Below are positions 7,859 to 15,797 of a stretch of 28,508 bases of DNA, in pieces. The notes below the pieces were generated by a model. The model did no database searches and was not told the origin of the DNA. It saw only the letters and a list, made by a program, of their open reading frames with translations. The stretch's first letter is position 1, and each line of letters begins with the position of its first letter. Source of the DNA: Chthonomonas sp. UBA2387 (GTDB lineage: Bacteria; Armatimonadota; Fimbriimonadia; Fimbriimonadales; Fimbriimonadaceae); NCBI GenBank assembly GCA_002343445.1, contig DDSP01000035.1, positions 2,807 through 31,314 of the forward strand, given 5' to 3'. The position numbers were made by a program, and so were the translations under genes.

Positions 7859-8706
7859 GGGTCTGCGTCGTCGGTGGCTCGGGCATGCTGGGCTGCGAGG
7901 TCGTTCGCGAGGCGATTTCGCGCGGCTGGGAGCATTGGGCTCCCTCTCGCGGCGAGTTCGACCTGACCGACCCCGTCTCCGTCGCCCAGATTGCGGTCGC
8001 GGAGTCGAAGTTCGACGCCTGCATCAACTGCGCGGCGTACACGGCGGTGGATCGTGCGGAAACCGAACGAGACGAGGCGCTGGCGCTGAATGCGCTCGGT
8101 CCGGCCTACCTCGCGGCGGCGTGTCTGCAAGCGGGCACCCGGCTGGTTCATGTCTCGACCGACTTCGTCTTCGACGGCACTGCATCGGTGCCCTACCGAC
8201 CGGGCGACCCCACCCATCCCCTTTCGGTCTACGGCGAATCGAAGCTGGAGGGCGAGGGACCCGTGTTGGGATCGGGAGGCAACGTGGTACGAACGTCGTG
8301 GTTGTTCGGCCCCGAGCGGGGCGGCGGATTTCCGGGGGCGATCGTTCGGGCAGCGCGCGCGGGCAGACCGCTCCGCGTGGTTGCCGATCAGGTTGGCACG
8401 CCGACCTACGCGCCGGATTTGGCTCGCTTGTTGATCGAGATGGCTGCCCAGAACGCCGCGCCGGGGCTCTATCATGCGGCCGGGCCAGAGGCGCTCACCT
8501 GGCACGCGTTCGCCGAGCGTGCGGTGCGGGCTTGCGGACTCGACATCGAGGTGCAGCCGATCGCGACGTCCGACTGGCCCACCGCCGCCCATCGGCCCGC
8601 GTACAGCGCTTTGGATTCCTCCTCGGTCTCGCCGTTCGGGTGGCCGTACCGTTGCTTGGACGGAAGACGCAAGACTAAAGGACAAAGGCTCTGTTTAGGG
8701 GCATGA
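7855..8706 (+). CDS. rmlD: dTDP-4-dehydrorhamnose reductase-like (RmlD) SDR
   Basis: A 283-residue extended short-chain dehydrogenase. The Rossmann glycine motif GGSGMLG lies near residue 7, HVSTDFVFDG holds the active-site Thr region, and YGESKLEGE has the catalytic Tyr-x-x-x-Lys. GTPTYAPDLARLL and GLYHAAG are typical of RmlD, which makes dTDP-L-rhamnose for surface polysaccharides using NAD(P)H. The start GTG at 7855 shares the GTGA overlap with the phyH stop. The last ~15 residues (after CLDGRR) do not resemble the usual RmlD tail, so the C-terminus may have drifted. No rmlA, rmlB or rmlC is seen, so other NDP-sugar reductase roles are possible. Confidence 0.83.
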   Translation: MRVCVVGGSGMLGCEVVREAISRGWEHWAPSRGEFDLTDPVSVAQIAVAESKFDACINCAAYTAVDRAETERDEALALNALGPAYLAAACLQAGTRLVHVSTDFVFDGTASVPYRPGDPTHPLSVYGESKLEGEGPVLGSGGNVVRTSWLFGPERGGGFPGAIVRAARAGRPLRVVADQVGTPTYAPDLARLLIEMAAQNAAPGLYHAAGPEALTWHAFAERAVRACGLDIEVQPIATSDWPTAAHRPAYSALDSSSVSPFGWPYRCLDGRRKTKGQRLCLGA

Positions 8707-8720
8707 CGGAGCCTGCCCCT
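8697..8720 (+). terminator. Hairpin at the end of rmlD
   Basis: The inverted repeat aggggca (8697-8703) / tgcccct (8714-8720) with a 10-nt loop overlaps the rmlD stop codon. No T-run follows. It is a candidate weak terminator for the phyH-rmlD unit. Confidence 0.4.
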
Positions 8721-8740
8721 CCATGGTGCTTCGTCTGGAG

Positions 8741-8760
8741 GGACCCGCTCCGTCGGGTCC
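8741..8760. terminator. Hairpin between convergent rmlD and fucI
   Basis: ggaccc (8741-8746) pairs with gggtcc (8755-8760) around an 8-nt loop, and pairing extends outward (gag/ctc) past one bulged G. It lies 19 nt downstream of the fucI stop when read on the minus strand, so it may end transcripts from either side. Confidence 0.4.
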
Positions 8761-8778
8761 TCAGGGAGTCGAGTGTTC

Positions 8779-10566
8779 CTATCCATACAGCGGCCCGTAG
8801 GCCGCGCAGGCGCGGTAATCGGCGTCCTGCAACTCCATCGCACCAAACCGCGCCCACGAGGCCGGGCGAAACACGTTGCCCTCGTCCACGTTGTGCATGT
8901 CCACGGGGATGCGCAGCATCGAGGCCATCGTGATCAGGTCCGCGCCGAGGTGCCCGTAAGCGATCGCGCCGTGGTTGGCGCCCCAGTGGTTCATCACGGT
9001 GTACACGTCGCGGAAGGGCCCCGCACCGGTCGTTCGGGGAACGAACCAAGTCGTCGGCCACGTGGGGTTCGTCCGCGCGTCCAACACGTCGTGTACGTGC
9101 TCGGGCAGGTCCACCGTCCACCCCTCCGCGATCTGCAACACCGGCCCAAGCGGGTCCACCAGGTTCAACCGGAACATGGTGACGGGCATGCCGCCACGCG
9201 TGGTGAAGTCCGTGGACCAGCCGCCCCCCGGGAAGTACTCGAGGATCGAAGGGCACCAAAGCGTCGCATCCAAACACGCGTCGGCTTCTTGTCCGGCGAC
9301 CTCCCACCACGGCTTCACCGCAGGTTGGCCGTTGCGGGTTTGCTCGCCCGACCAATCGAGCGCCGAAGGCCCCGAGTTGATCAAGTGCAAGAATCCTTCG
9401 GATGCCAAACCATTCGGAGCCCAGCCCGTCACGCGTTGAACAGCCTCGGGACTCCAATAGGTGCGGACGTCGGAGAAGAGTTGGGCGCCGCCAGTCAGTA
9501 GGTGGCCGAACAACATGGAAGCCCCGTTCATCGCGTCGTTCTCGGTGGCGACCACATAAGGCTGGCGGATGCCGTTCCAATCGAACGAGGAGCACAGAAT
9601 GGCCTCCAGAAAGTCGCCGTTGGGCAGGTGGTCGGTCCACTGGCGTTGCCCTTGGAATCCGCCCGCGAGGGCGTTGTGACCGCGCGCCTCTTCCTTGTAG
9701 CCCTTGTCGGCCAATCGGGGGTTGCCCACCATCAGGTCCCGAGCGATCAGGGCCATCATCACCGAGCGCTCCCAGTCGAGGTCCTTCTCGTCGCGGGTGC
9801 GGGGCCGATCGTTCAGTTCCTGGCCCTCTTTGCACCGCTCGCGAACCCACAGCAAGGCGCGGTCGTACTCCTCCTCGTCGAAAATGCGCCGGTCCATGCG
9901 CCGGACGAACTCGGTCATGTCCACGGTCTCGACGCGCATGCCGAGGTACTTCTGGAAGAACGGCTGGTCCACGATCGAGCCCGCGATGCCCATGCTCACG
10001 CCGCCCATCGCCATGTAGGCCGTCCCGCGCATCGCACTGGCCGCGATCGCGGTCCGCCCGAAGCGGAGCAGTTTCTCCCGCACGTCCTCGGGAATCGAGG
10101 TGTCGCCCGAATCCTGAACGTCGCGCCCGTAGATGCCGAAGCAGGGAAGCCCCTTCTGGCTGTGGCCAGCCAGCGTGGCCGCAAGGTAAACCGCCCCCGG
10201 TCGCTCGGTGCCGTTGAACCCCCAAATCGCCTTCAGCGTCATGGGGTCCTGGTCCATCGTCTCCGATCCGTAGCACCAACAGGGCGTGACCGTCAGCGTG
10301 GCCCGCACGTTATGCTTGGCGAACTTGTCCGCGCAGGCGGCGGCCTCGGCAAACCCGCCGATGGGCGTGTCGGCGATGACGCACTCGACCGGCAGGCCGC
10401 ACGCGTGGCGCAGGTTCCCAGACAGGAGTTCCGCCGCAGCACGTGCCATGGCCATCGTCGGCCCTTCGAGCGATTCGCGGACGCCACCGTAGCGGCCGTC
10501 GATGGTGGGGCGGATGCCGATGCGCGGGAGTTCGGTCTGCAGGCGGTTGCCGGCTGGGCTGGACAT
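8779..10566 (-). CDS. fucI: L-fucose isomerase
   Basis: A 595-residue protein, nearly the same length as E. coli FucI (591). From family knowledge the metal and catalytic residues of E. coli FucI are Glu337, Asp361 and His528. Here the matching Glu342 (VVATENDAMNG) and Asp366 (FSDVRTYWSPEA) keep the same 24-residue spacing, and the His lies in NHWGANHGAIAYGHLGADL near the C-terminus. It converts L-fucose to L-fuculose (and D-arabinose to D-ribulose), Mn-dependent and cytoplasmic. No fuculokinase or fuculose-phosphate aldolase is adjacent. A secreted alpha-L-fucosidase at 26301 may supply the substrate. The start ATG at 10566 lacks the -10-like box seen at many other genes. Confidence 0.95.
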   Translation of the reverse strand: MSSPAGNRLQTELPRIGIRPTIDGRYGGVRESLEGPTMAMARAAAELLSGNLRHACGLPVECVIADTPIGGFAEAAACADKFAKHNVRATLTVTPCWCYGSETMDQDPMTLKAIWGFNGTERPGAVYLAATLAGHSQKGLPCFGIYGRDVQDSGDTSIPEDVREKLLRFGRTAIAASAMRGTAYMAMGGVSMGIAGSIVDQPFFQKYLGMRVETVDMTEFVRRMDRRIFDEEEYDRALLWVRERCKEGQELNDRPRTRDEKDLDWERSVMMALIARDLMVGNPRLADKGYKEEARGHNALAGGFQGQRQWTDHLPNGDFLEAILCSSFDWNGIRQPYVVATENDAMNGASMLFGHLLTGGAQLFSDVRTYWSPEAVQRVTGWAPNGLASEGFLHLINSGPSALDWSGEQTRNGQPAVKPWWEVAGQEADACLDATLWCPSILEYFPGGGWSTDFTTRGGMPVTMFRLNLVDPLGPVLQIAEGWTVDLPEHVHDVLDARTNPTWPTTWFVPRTTGAGPFRDVYTVMNHWGANHGAIAYGHLGADLITMASMLRIPVDMHNVDEGNVFRPASWARFGAMELQDADYRACAAYGPLYG

Positions 10567-10632
10567 GCGTCTCTATTCGCCCCCCGCTCCTCCGATTCCT
10601 ACACGGTCACGGTGGTTCGGCGCGCAAAGCCG

Positions 10633-10638
10633 TACAAT
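10633..10638 (+). promoter_or_regulatory. -10-like box TACAAT before ispH
   Basis: TACAAT ends 8 nt before GTG 10647. An AGGAG occurs in the interval but only 3 nt from the start codon, too close to act as a normal Shine-Dalgarno, and transcription from the box would begin at about the GTG. No TTGACA-like -35 is seen. Confidence 0.5.
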
Positions 10639-10646
10639 AGGAGCCC

Positions 10647-11594
10647 GTGCAACGAATCGTGCTCGCCGCCCCGAGGGGCTTTTGCGCTGGTGTGGCCTAT
10701 GCCATCGAAGTCGTGGACCTCGCGCTTCGCTCGTATGGCACGCCGCTCTACGTGCGCCATGCCATCGTCCACAACGAGTGGGTGGTCCGCAGCTTCGAGG
10801 CACGCGGCGCGATCTTCGTCGAGGACATCGCCGACATCCCCGAAGGTTCGACTGTGGTGTTCTCGGCGCACGGCGTTTCGCCGGCCGTCCGAAAGGAAGC
10901 TCTGGACCGGGGGCTGCGCGTGATCGACGCGACGTGTCCGCTGGTGACCAAGGTCCACAACGAGGCCAAACGGTTCGCCGCCAAGGGCTTCCACATGGTG
11001 TACATCGGGCACGCGGGCCACGTCGAAGCCGAAGGCACCATGGGCGAGGCGCCCGACCGCATGACCCTGGTCGAAACCCCCGAGCAGGCGGAGACGCTCG
11101 AACTGCCGCCGCACGATCAACTGGCCGTGGTGACCCAAACGACGTTGAGCGTGGACGAAGTCGGGCGGATCATCGAGGTGCTTCGCCGACGCTTCCCGCA
11201 CATGCAGACCCCGAACAAAGAGGACATCTGCTACGCCACCACCAACCGCCAGATGGCCGTCCGTGCGCTGGCGGATCAATGCGACCTGGTGCTGGTGGTC
11301 GGGTCGAAGACGAGTTCCAACAGCAACCGTCTGCGCGAGGTGGCCGAGACCTTGGGCGTCGAATCCCACCTGCTGATGGGAGCGGACGAAGTCCAGCCGC
11401 ACTGGCGGACGAACTACCCCGTCATCGGCATCACGTCCGGGGCAAGCACGCCCGAGGCGCTCGTGGAGGAAGTCATCGGCGCCTTGATCGAAGGGAACCC
11501 CGAAGTGCCCGTCACGGTGCTGGAGACCATCCGCGAGGACGTGCATTTCATGCCGCACCGCGACCTGATCCAGTTGGCGATGGCCGCGGGTTAG
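10647..11594 (+). CDS. ispH: 4-hydroxy-3-methylbut-2-enyl diphosphate reductase
   Basis: A 315-residue IspH/LytB. The three cysteines that bind the catalytic iron-sulfur cluster are Cys13 (APRGFCAGV), Cys97 (DATCPLVTKVH) and Cys195 (DICYATTNRQ). His42, His75, His125 and Glu127 (GHAGHVEAEGTMG) are also in place. It makes IPP and DMAPP in the last step of the non-mevalonate (MEP) isoprenoid pathway, so the organism uses that pathway. The start is GTG 10647, fixed by the conserved N-terminus. The stop overlaps that of the convergent TPR gene by 4 nt. The A-type Fe-S carrier at 18444 could serve this enzyme, but that is inference. Confidence 0.97.
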   Translation: MQRIVLAAPRGFCAGVAYAIEVVDLALRSYGTPLYVRHAIVHNEWVVRSFEARGAIFVEDIADIPEGSTVVFSAHGVSPAVRKEALDRGLRVIDATCPLVTKVHNEAKRFAAKGFHMVYIGHAGHVEAEGTMGEAPDRMTLVETPEQAETLELPPHDQLAVVTQTTLSVDEVGRIIEVLRRRFPHMQTPNKEDICYATTNRQMAVRALADQCDLVLVVGSKTSSNSNRLREVAETLGVESHLLMGADEVQPHWRTNYPVIGITSGASTPEALVEEVIGALIEGNPEVPVTVLETIREDVHFMPHRDLIQLAMAAG

Positions 11595-12523
11595 CGGGGG
11601 CGACCCAGCAGCATGTAGAGCGGCACCATCAGCCAAGCGGCCACGCCGCAACCCGCGCACGCGAACAGCGTCGCCGCCATTTGCACCATGGACCAACCCG
11701 GCCGCGCCGCGCGGTCGCGAACGTCCACCGTCACCCAGAACAGCGAGGCGAAGCTCAGCACGATCAGCAGGAAGGAGACCTGAGGGAACCAGGAAGGTTG
11801 AGATGCCTGGCTGCGCTCGGCGTTCGCCATCACTTCGCTAAAGCCCATGTTCGGGTTCTCCGCGAGCATGGCCGCCGCCGCTTGAAACGAGTAGACGATC
11901 ACGGGGACCTGCAACGCAAGGCCGCCGATGGCGATCGCCCATCCCGCGATGGTCCAACCCCGTCCAAGGCGAGGGCGGAGGGGCTGCACACCCTCGGCGA
12001 CCAAGCCGCCGCTCATGGGCGTCTCTTTGCGGGGCCTCGTGCGCCGCTCGCTCTGGCCGTCCTGGGGCCACGGCTCCTGTTCCTCGGGCACTCGCGGACG
12101 CTGCGGCTCGGGCTCGGATTCTTGCGGCTCGGGCTCGGCCACGTCGGGTATGGACGCTTCGCGAACCCACTCGATGAGGTCGTGCGTCGCCTGATGGTGC
12201 ATGTCGAGCGCGAGCGCCCGCTTGGCGTACTCCGAGGCCCGCTCGAAATCGTCGCTTTGGGCGTAGTGAACCGCCAGGTTGTAAAACGCCCGCTGGTGGT
12301 CGGGGTCGAGCCGCAACGCCTCAAAGAACGACCTCTCAGCCTCGCGACCGTGGCCGGTTTGCGACAGGCAGATGCCCAGCAGAACGTGCAAGGAGGGGTC
12401 GGACGGCTCGGCGGACAGCAAATCGCGCGCCACGGTGAGCGCCTCTTCGAAGCGCTCCTCGCCGACGAGGGCGAACGCGTCCTCGCGAGTCGGGCGCTTT
12501 GCGTCCTCGCCGAACAGATCCAT
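11591..12523 (-). CDS. TPR-containing membrane protein
   Basis: A 310-residue protein. Residues 15-120 contain about three tetratricopeptide repeats (for example EEALTVARDLLSAEPSDPS, AERSFFEALRLDPDHQRA and ASEYAKRALALDMHH). Residues 125-168 are a Pro/Glu-rich acidic-to-basic linker. Three predicted membrane helices follow (about 191-212, 248-266 and 281-306). The TPR part is probably cytoplasmic and mediates protein-protein contacts; no enzymatic motif is seen. ATG 12523 is preferred over an in-frame TTG at 12532 because a TACCTT box lies at 12531-12536. It shares a 47-bp divergent region with the amidohydrolase gene. Confidence 0.8.
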   Translation of the reverse strand: MDLFGEDAKRPTREDAFALVGEERFEEALTVARDLLSAEPSDPSLHVLLGICLSQTGHGREAERSFFEALRLDPDHQRAFYNLAVHYAQSDDFERASEYAKRALALDMHHQATHDLIEWVREASIPDVAEPEPQESEPEPQRPRVPEEQEPWPQDGQSERRTRPRKETPMSGGLVAEGVQPLRPRLGRGWTIAGWAIAIGGLALQVPVIVYSFQAAAAMLAENPNMGFSEVMANAERSQASQPSWFPQVSFLLIVLSFASLFWVTVDVRDRAARPGWSMVQMAATLFACAGCGVAAWLMVPLYMLLGRPR

Positions 12524-12530
12524 GGTCTTC

Positions 12531-12536
12531 AAGGTA
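12531..12536 (-). promoter_or_regulatory. -10-like box TACCTT before the TPR gene
   Basis: On the minus strand TACCTT ends 7 nt before ATG 12523. It departs from the other boxes at the fourth position (C for A) but fits TANNNT. Confidence 0.35.
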
Positions 12537-12557
12537 CCCGCTCGGGGCTTCGACCAG

Positions 12558-12563
12558 TAAACT
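12558..12563 (+). promoter_or_regulatory. -10-like box TAAACT before the amidohydrolase gene
   Basis: TAAACT ends 7 nt before GTG 12571. It faces away from the TACCTT box of the divergent TPR gene, only 21 bp apart, so polymerases at the two sites should exclude one another. Confidence 0.45.
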
Positions 12564-12570
12564 CGGCGGC

Positions 12571-13827
12571 GTGTCGTCCTACGTCGAGAACCACTGCCAC
12601 ATCCTGCCCACGGGCATGAACCTGCACGACCTGTTCCTGGGCGAATCGTCCAGCAGGGAAGACGTGCTCGCGCGAGTGGCCGCTCGCCATGCCGAACTCG
12701 ACCCCGTCCAGTGGCTCCACGCCGTCCACTACGACCAGAACCGCTTCGCAGACGGGATTCACCTGACGCGGCGGGAACTCGACGCCATCTCCGCCGAACG
12801 CCCCATCCTGCTGCGGCACCAGAGCGGACACGCCAGCGTGGCCAACTCCGCCGCGCTCAAGGCGGCCGGCATTCGAGAGGACGAGCCGAACCCTGGCGGC
12901 GGCGAGTTCGTGCGCGATGAAAAGGGCTGGATGACCGGCGTGTTGCTCGAAGACGCCCACGACCGTGTGGCCCAAGCCAAACCCAGGCCCACGCGCGAGC
13001 AGATGGCGGACATGATCCTGACCGCTTGCGAGAGCATGGCCGGCTACGGCATCTCGGCGGCCTGCGACATGATGACGGGCTTCTACGACCTGGAAGACGA
13101 GCTGTGGGCGTACCGCACGGCCTCCGAGAAGGGGTGCAAGGTCGCGCTGCACCTCTACCTGCAGTGGGCGACGGTGTTCGGTCCTCGGGCCATGACGCCC
13201 GAGCGCCTCGAGGAGCACGTCGCCCAGATGGACCCGACTCGTTGCCGCGTGGCGGGTATCAAGATCTTCGTGGATGGGGCGATTTCGGCCGCCACCGCCG
13301 CCACCTACGACCCCTATCCGAACGGCGGCACGGGCCAACTGATCTACTCGCGCGAGCGGCTGCACTCGATGGTCAAGACCGCTCACGACGCCGGCTACCA
13401 GATCGCCACCCACGCGATCGGCGACCGAGCCGTGGACGAAGTGATGGACGCCTACGAAGCGGCGGGCGACGCCTCGCGCCACCGTATCGAGCACGCCACG
13501 ATGCTCAGCGACGCGCAGATCGAACGCCTGGCCCGCATGGGGTGCTTCGTGACCATGCAGCCCGAGTTTCTGGTGGCGTTCGGCCCCAGCTACCGCCGGC
13601 AACTCGGCGACGAGCGGACCGCGAAACTCAAGCGGTACCGCAGCGCGCTAGACGCGGGCGTGAAGCTGAGCCTGAGTTCGGACCGGCCGATCGTCTCCGG
13701 CGACCCGCTGATCGGCGTGCGAGCCGCCGCAAAGCGCCCCGACGGCTTCGACCCCAGCGAGAACCTGACGATGGTCGAAGCGGTGGACCTTTACTCCGCC
13801 ACGGCTGCCCTTGCGTTCCTGCCCTAG
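12571..13827 (+). CDS. Amidohydrolase (YtcJ/amidohydrolase 3-like), catalytic barrel only
   Basis: A 418-residue metal-dependent hydrolase of the amidohydrolase superfamily. The metal-binding set can be followed in order: His8-x-His10 (ENHCHI), a Lys in GIKIFVDGAIS suited to carbamylation, His in ATHAIGDRA, His in HRIEHATML, and Asp in LSSDRPIVSGDP. Relatives of the YtcJ type are usually about 530 residues, with strands before and after the barrel forming a beta-sandwich. Here the protein begins almost at HxH and stops soon after the last Asp, so those strands are absent. The GTG at 12571 is supported by the TAAACT box and by lack of homologous-looking sequence upstream. The substrate is unknown. 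The stop overlaps that of convergent rdgB. Confidence 0.8.
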   Translation: MSSYVENHCHILPTGMNLHDLFLGESSSREDVLARVAARHAELDPVQWLHAVHYDQNRFADGIHLTRRELDAISAERPILLRHQSGHASVANSAALKAAGIREDEPNPGGGEFVRDEKGWMTGVLLEDAHDRVAQAKPRPTREQMADMILTACESMAGYGISAACDMMTGFYDLEDELWAYRTASEKGCKVALHLYLQWATVFGPRAMTPERLEEHVAQMDPTRCRVAGIKIFVDGAISAATAATYDPYPNGGTGQLIYSRERLHSMVKTAHDAGYQIATHAIGDRAVDEVMDAYEAAGDASRHRIEHATMLSDAQIERLARMGCFVTMQPEFLVAFGPSYRRQLGDERTAKLKRYRSALDAGVKLSLSSDRPIVSGDPLIGVRAAAKRPDGFDPSENLTMVEAVDLYSATAALAFLP

Positions 13828-14435
13828 CCTTCGGACAGCAAGCCCTGTAGCCGTTCCGCCACGAGGCGCAGGACCTTGCCCCGGTGGCTGATCGCGTGCT
13901 TCTGCTCGGGGCTGAGGTCGGCCATGGTGCATCCCAACTCGGGCAACCAGAAAATCGGATCGTAGCCAAAGCCCCCGACGCCGCTCGGTCCTTTTGCGAT
14001 GCGGCCCTCGCACGTGGCCTCGAAGATCTCGGTCTCTTGGCCTGGACGCGCGAACGAGACACAGCAGCGAAACCGCGCGGTCCGCTGGTCCTCGGGGAGG
14101 TCTCGCAGTCGGTCGAGGATGCGGCGCATCTTCTCGGGGAAGGGCGTATCCTCGCCCGCGAACCGCTTGGAGTAAAGGCCCGGCTCGCCGCCCATCGCGT
14201 CCACTTCGAGCCCGGCGTCGTCGGCAAGGCACCACTCGCCGGTCAGCGAGCACGCGTGCTCGGCCTTGATCGCGGCGTTCTCGGCGTAGGTCGCGCCCGT
14301 CTCTTCGGGTTCGGGCACTTGGGGGTAATCGGCCAGGGTCAGCCATGTTTGACCGGGCACCGTCCCGCAGAGAATGGCGAGCATCTCGCCTGCTTTCTTG
14401 ACGTTGTGCGTGGCGATGACGAAGGTCCGACCCAT
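13824..14435 (-). CDS. rdgB: dITP/XTP pyrophosphatase (RdgB/HAM1)
   Basis: A 203-residue house-cleaning nucleotidase, the normal family length. Motifs in order: ATHNVKKAGEM at the N-terminus (substrate phosphate binding), CLADDAGLEVDAMGGEPG near residue 70 (metal-binding and catalytic Asp), GFGYDPIFW near 150 and SHRGKVLR near 185. It hydrolyses dITP, dXTP and ITP to monophosphates and prevents their incorporation into DNA and RNA. ATG 14435 was chosen over an in-frame start 27 nt upstream because the family begins with this segment and a CAGAAT box lies 8 nt before it. Confidence 0.95.
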   Translation of the reverse strand: MGRTFVIATHNVKKAGEMLAILCGTVPGQTWLTLADYPQVPEPEETGATYAENAAIKAEHACSLTGEWCLADDAGLEVDAMGGEPGLYSKRFAGEDTPFPEKMRRILDRLRDLPEDQRTARFRCCVSFARPGQETEIFEATCEGRIAKGPSGVGGFGYDPIFWLPELGCTMADLSPEQKHAISHRGKVLRLVAERLQGLLSEG

Positions 14436-14443
14436 GACCCGAC

Positions 14444-14449
14444 ATTCTG
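14444..14449 (-). promoter_or_regulatory. -10-like box CAGAAT before rdgB
   Basis: On the minus strand CAGAAT ends 8 nt before ATG 14435. No Shine-Dalgarno is seen in the interval (GTCGGGTC). Confidence 0.45.
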
Positions 14450-14501
14450 GCACCGGCGACATTCGTCGAACCGGAACACTTCAATGCTCGCACCCGTAGG
14501 C

Positions 14502-14519
14502 AATAATCAGATTCAGGAG
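14502..14519 (+). promoter_or_regulatory. Possible -10 and Shine-Dalgarno of gspF
   Basis: AATAAT (14502-14507) is a possible -10 element. AGGAG (14515-14519) lies 6 nt before ATG 14526, a normal ribosome-binding distance. This gene therefore looks like a conventional leadered, SD-dependent gene, unlike most of its neighbours. Confidence 0.5.
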
Positions 14520-14525
14520 TCAGCG

Positions 14526-15797
14526 ATGGCCATTTTCGAGTACAGAGCGACGGATACGAACGGGCGGCGAGTGGCCGGGACGATGGTCGGCTCGACCTTT
14601 GCCGATGCAGCCCAAGCCCTGCAGACGCGGGGCCTGAACGTCGAGCATCTGGCGCCCGCCGGGGTCTCGCACGACCCCATCGCGCCTCCCGCGACCCGGC
14701 CCCATCCGCCCGCCGCCACCACCGACCCGACCTCCGTGTTGGCGGACAAGTCCCGGATGGCCCGGGTGCAAACGGCCATCGGCTATGGCGGCGTCCCGCT
14801 CGAAAAGCTGATGATCTTCTTCCGGCAACTCGCCAGCATGATCCACGCGGGCGTGCCGATGGTCCAGACGCTGACCACGCTTTCCGGCCAAGCGCGAAAC
14901 CCGAAATTAGAGCGCATCCTCATCGAGGCCGCCAACGGAGCCAAGACCGGCCAACCGATGAGCGAGACGTTCCGCAAGTACCCCGAGGTGTTTACACCCC
15001 TGATGACCTCGATGGTGATCGCTGGCGAGAAAGGCGGCTTCCTGGATACCACGTGCCGCAACCTCTCGCAGTACCTCGAGAAAGAAGTCAACATGCGCAA
15101 CCTCTATCGGCGCATGACGTTCCTCCCCAAGATGCAGATCATCGCGTCCATCGGCATCATCTTGCTGGCCAACTCGATCATCGCCGGCATTCCGGGGGCC
15201 GACAAGTCCTTTATGCTCTGGTCGCCTCTGACGACCGTTTCCACGTGGTATTGGTTTGGACCGCTCCTGCTGTTTGCCTTGTGGTTCTGGCACTTCGGGC
15301 TCCATATGGAGAAGATTCGCCGTTGGTGGGATGCGGTCAAGGTGCGAACGCCCTACATCGGAGGCATCAACCAACGCATGGCGATGGCACGGTTTGGAAG
15401 GTCCTTCGGTGCATTGTTCGAAGGTGGCGTCCCCTTGCCGACGGCCTACGACCAAGCAAGCGAAGCGTGTGGCAACACATATGTCCAAGAGCGAATTATG
15501 CCTGCGCTCGCCGAGCTGAAGTCGGGCAAGAGCTTCACCGATGCCATCTCCGAGACTGGCGCGTTCTCCCAGATCGTGGTGGACATGGCGCGCACGGGCG
15601 AATTCTCCGGTCGGTTGGCTTCCAGCCTGGAAGACATGGCCCGGTACTACGAAGACGAGGTCGAAACACAGCAGACCAAACTGGCCGTGGTCACTGGAAT
15701 CCTAGCCGGCTTGATCGTGGCCGTATACGTCGGCTACATCGTCATTACGTTCTATGGAGGCATGGGCGCGCGGTACTCGGACGCGCTTGTTCCATGA
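14526..15797 (+). CDS. Type II secretion / type IV pilus inner-membrane platform protein (GspF/PilC)
   Basis: A 423-residue polytopic protein with the two repeated T2SSF domains (about residues 95-220 and 288-410). The first contains FFRQLASMIHAGVPMVQTL and the second FGRSFGALFEGGVPLPTAY, the paired hallmark of the family. Membrane helices are at about 202-222, 240-258 and 386-408. The N-terminal ~45 residues (MAIFEYRATDTNGRRVAG) are the standard GspF start; a Pro/Thr-rich linker at 50-75 follows. It forms the platform on which pilins or pseudopilins are assembled, so it is a natural partner for proteins like the one at 1-852. The assembly ATPase and prepilin peptidase are not in the window. 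ATG 14526 is fixed by AGGAG 6 nt upstream. The stop overlaps the next start (ATGA). Confidence 0.93.
   Translation: MAIFEYRATDTNGRRVAGTMVGSTFADAAQALQTRGLNVEHLAPAGVSHDPIAPPATRPHPPAATTDPTSVLADKSRMARVQTAIGYGGVPLEKLMIFFRQLASMIHAGVPMVQTLTTLSGQARNPKLERILIEAANGAKTGQPMSETFRKYPEVFTPLMTSMVIAGEKGGFLDTTCRNLSQYLEKEVNMRNLYRRMTFLPKMQIIASIGIILLANSIIAGIPGADKSFMLWSPLTTVSTWYWFGPLLLFALWFWHFGLHMEKIRRWWDAVKVRTPYIGGINQRMAMARFGRSFGALFEGGVPLPTAYDQASEACGNTYVQERIMPALAELKSGKSFTDAISETGAFSQIVVDMARTGEFSGRLASSLEDMARYYEDEVETQQTKLAVVTGILAGLIVAVYVGYIVITFYGGMGARYSDALVP

Noticed and set aside
10639..10643. AGGAG before ispH as a Shine-Dalgarno
   Set aside because: It is only 3 nt from the GTG, too close, and would be absent from a transcript starting about 7 nt after the TACAAT box.
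13884..14525. N-terminal extension of 214 residues on the gspF frame
   Set aside because: It is antisense to rdgB, and gspF has a normal family start at 14526 with AGGAG 6 nt upstream.
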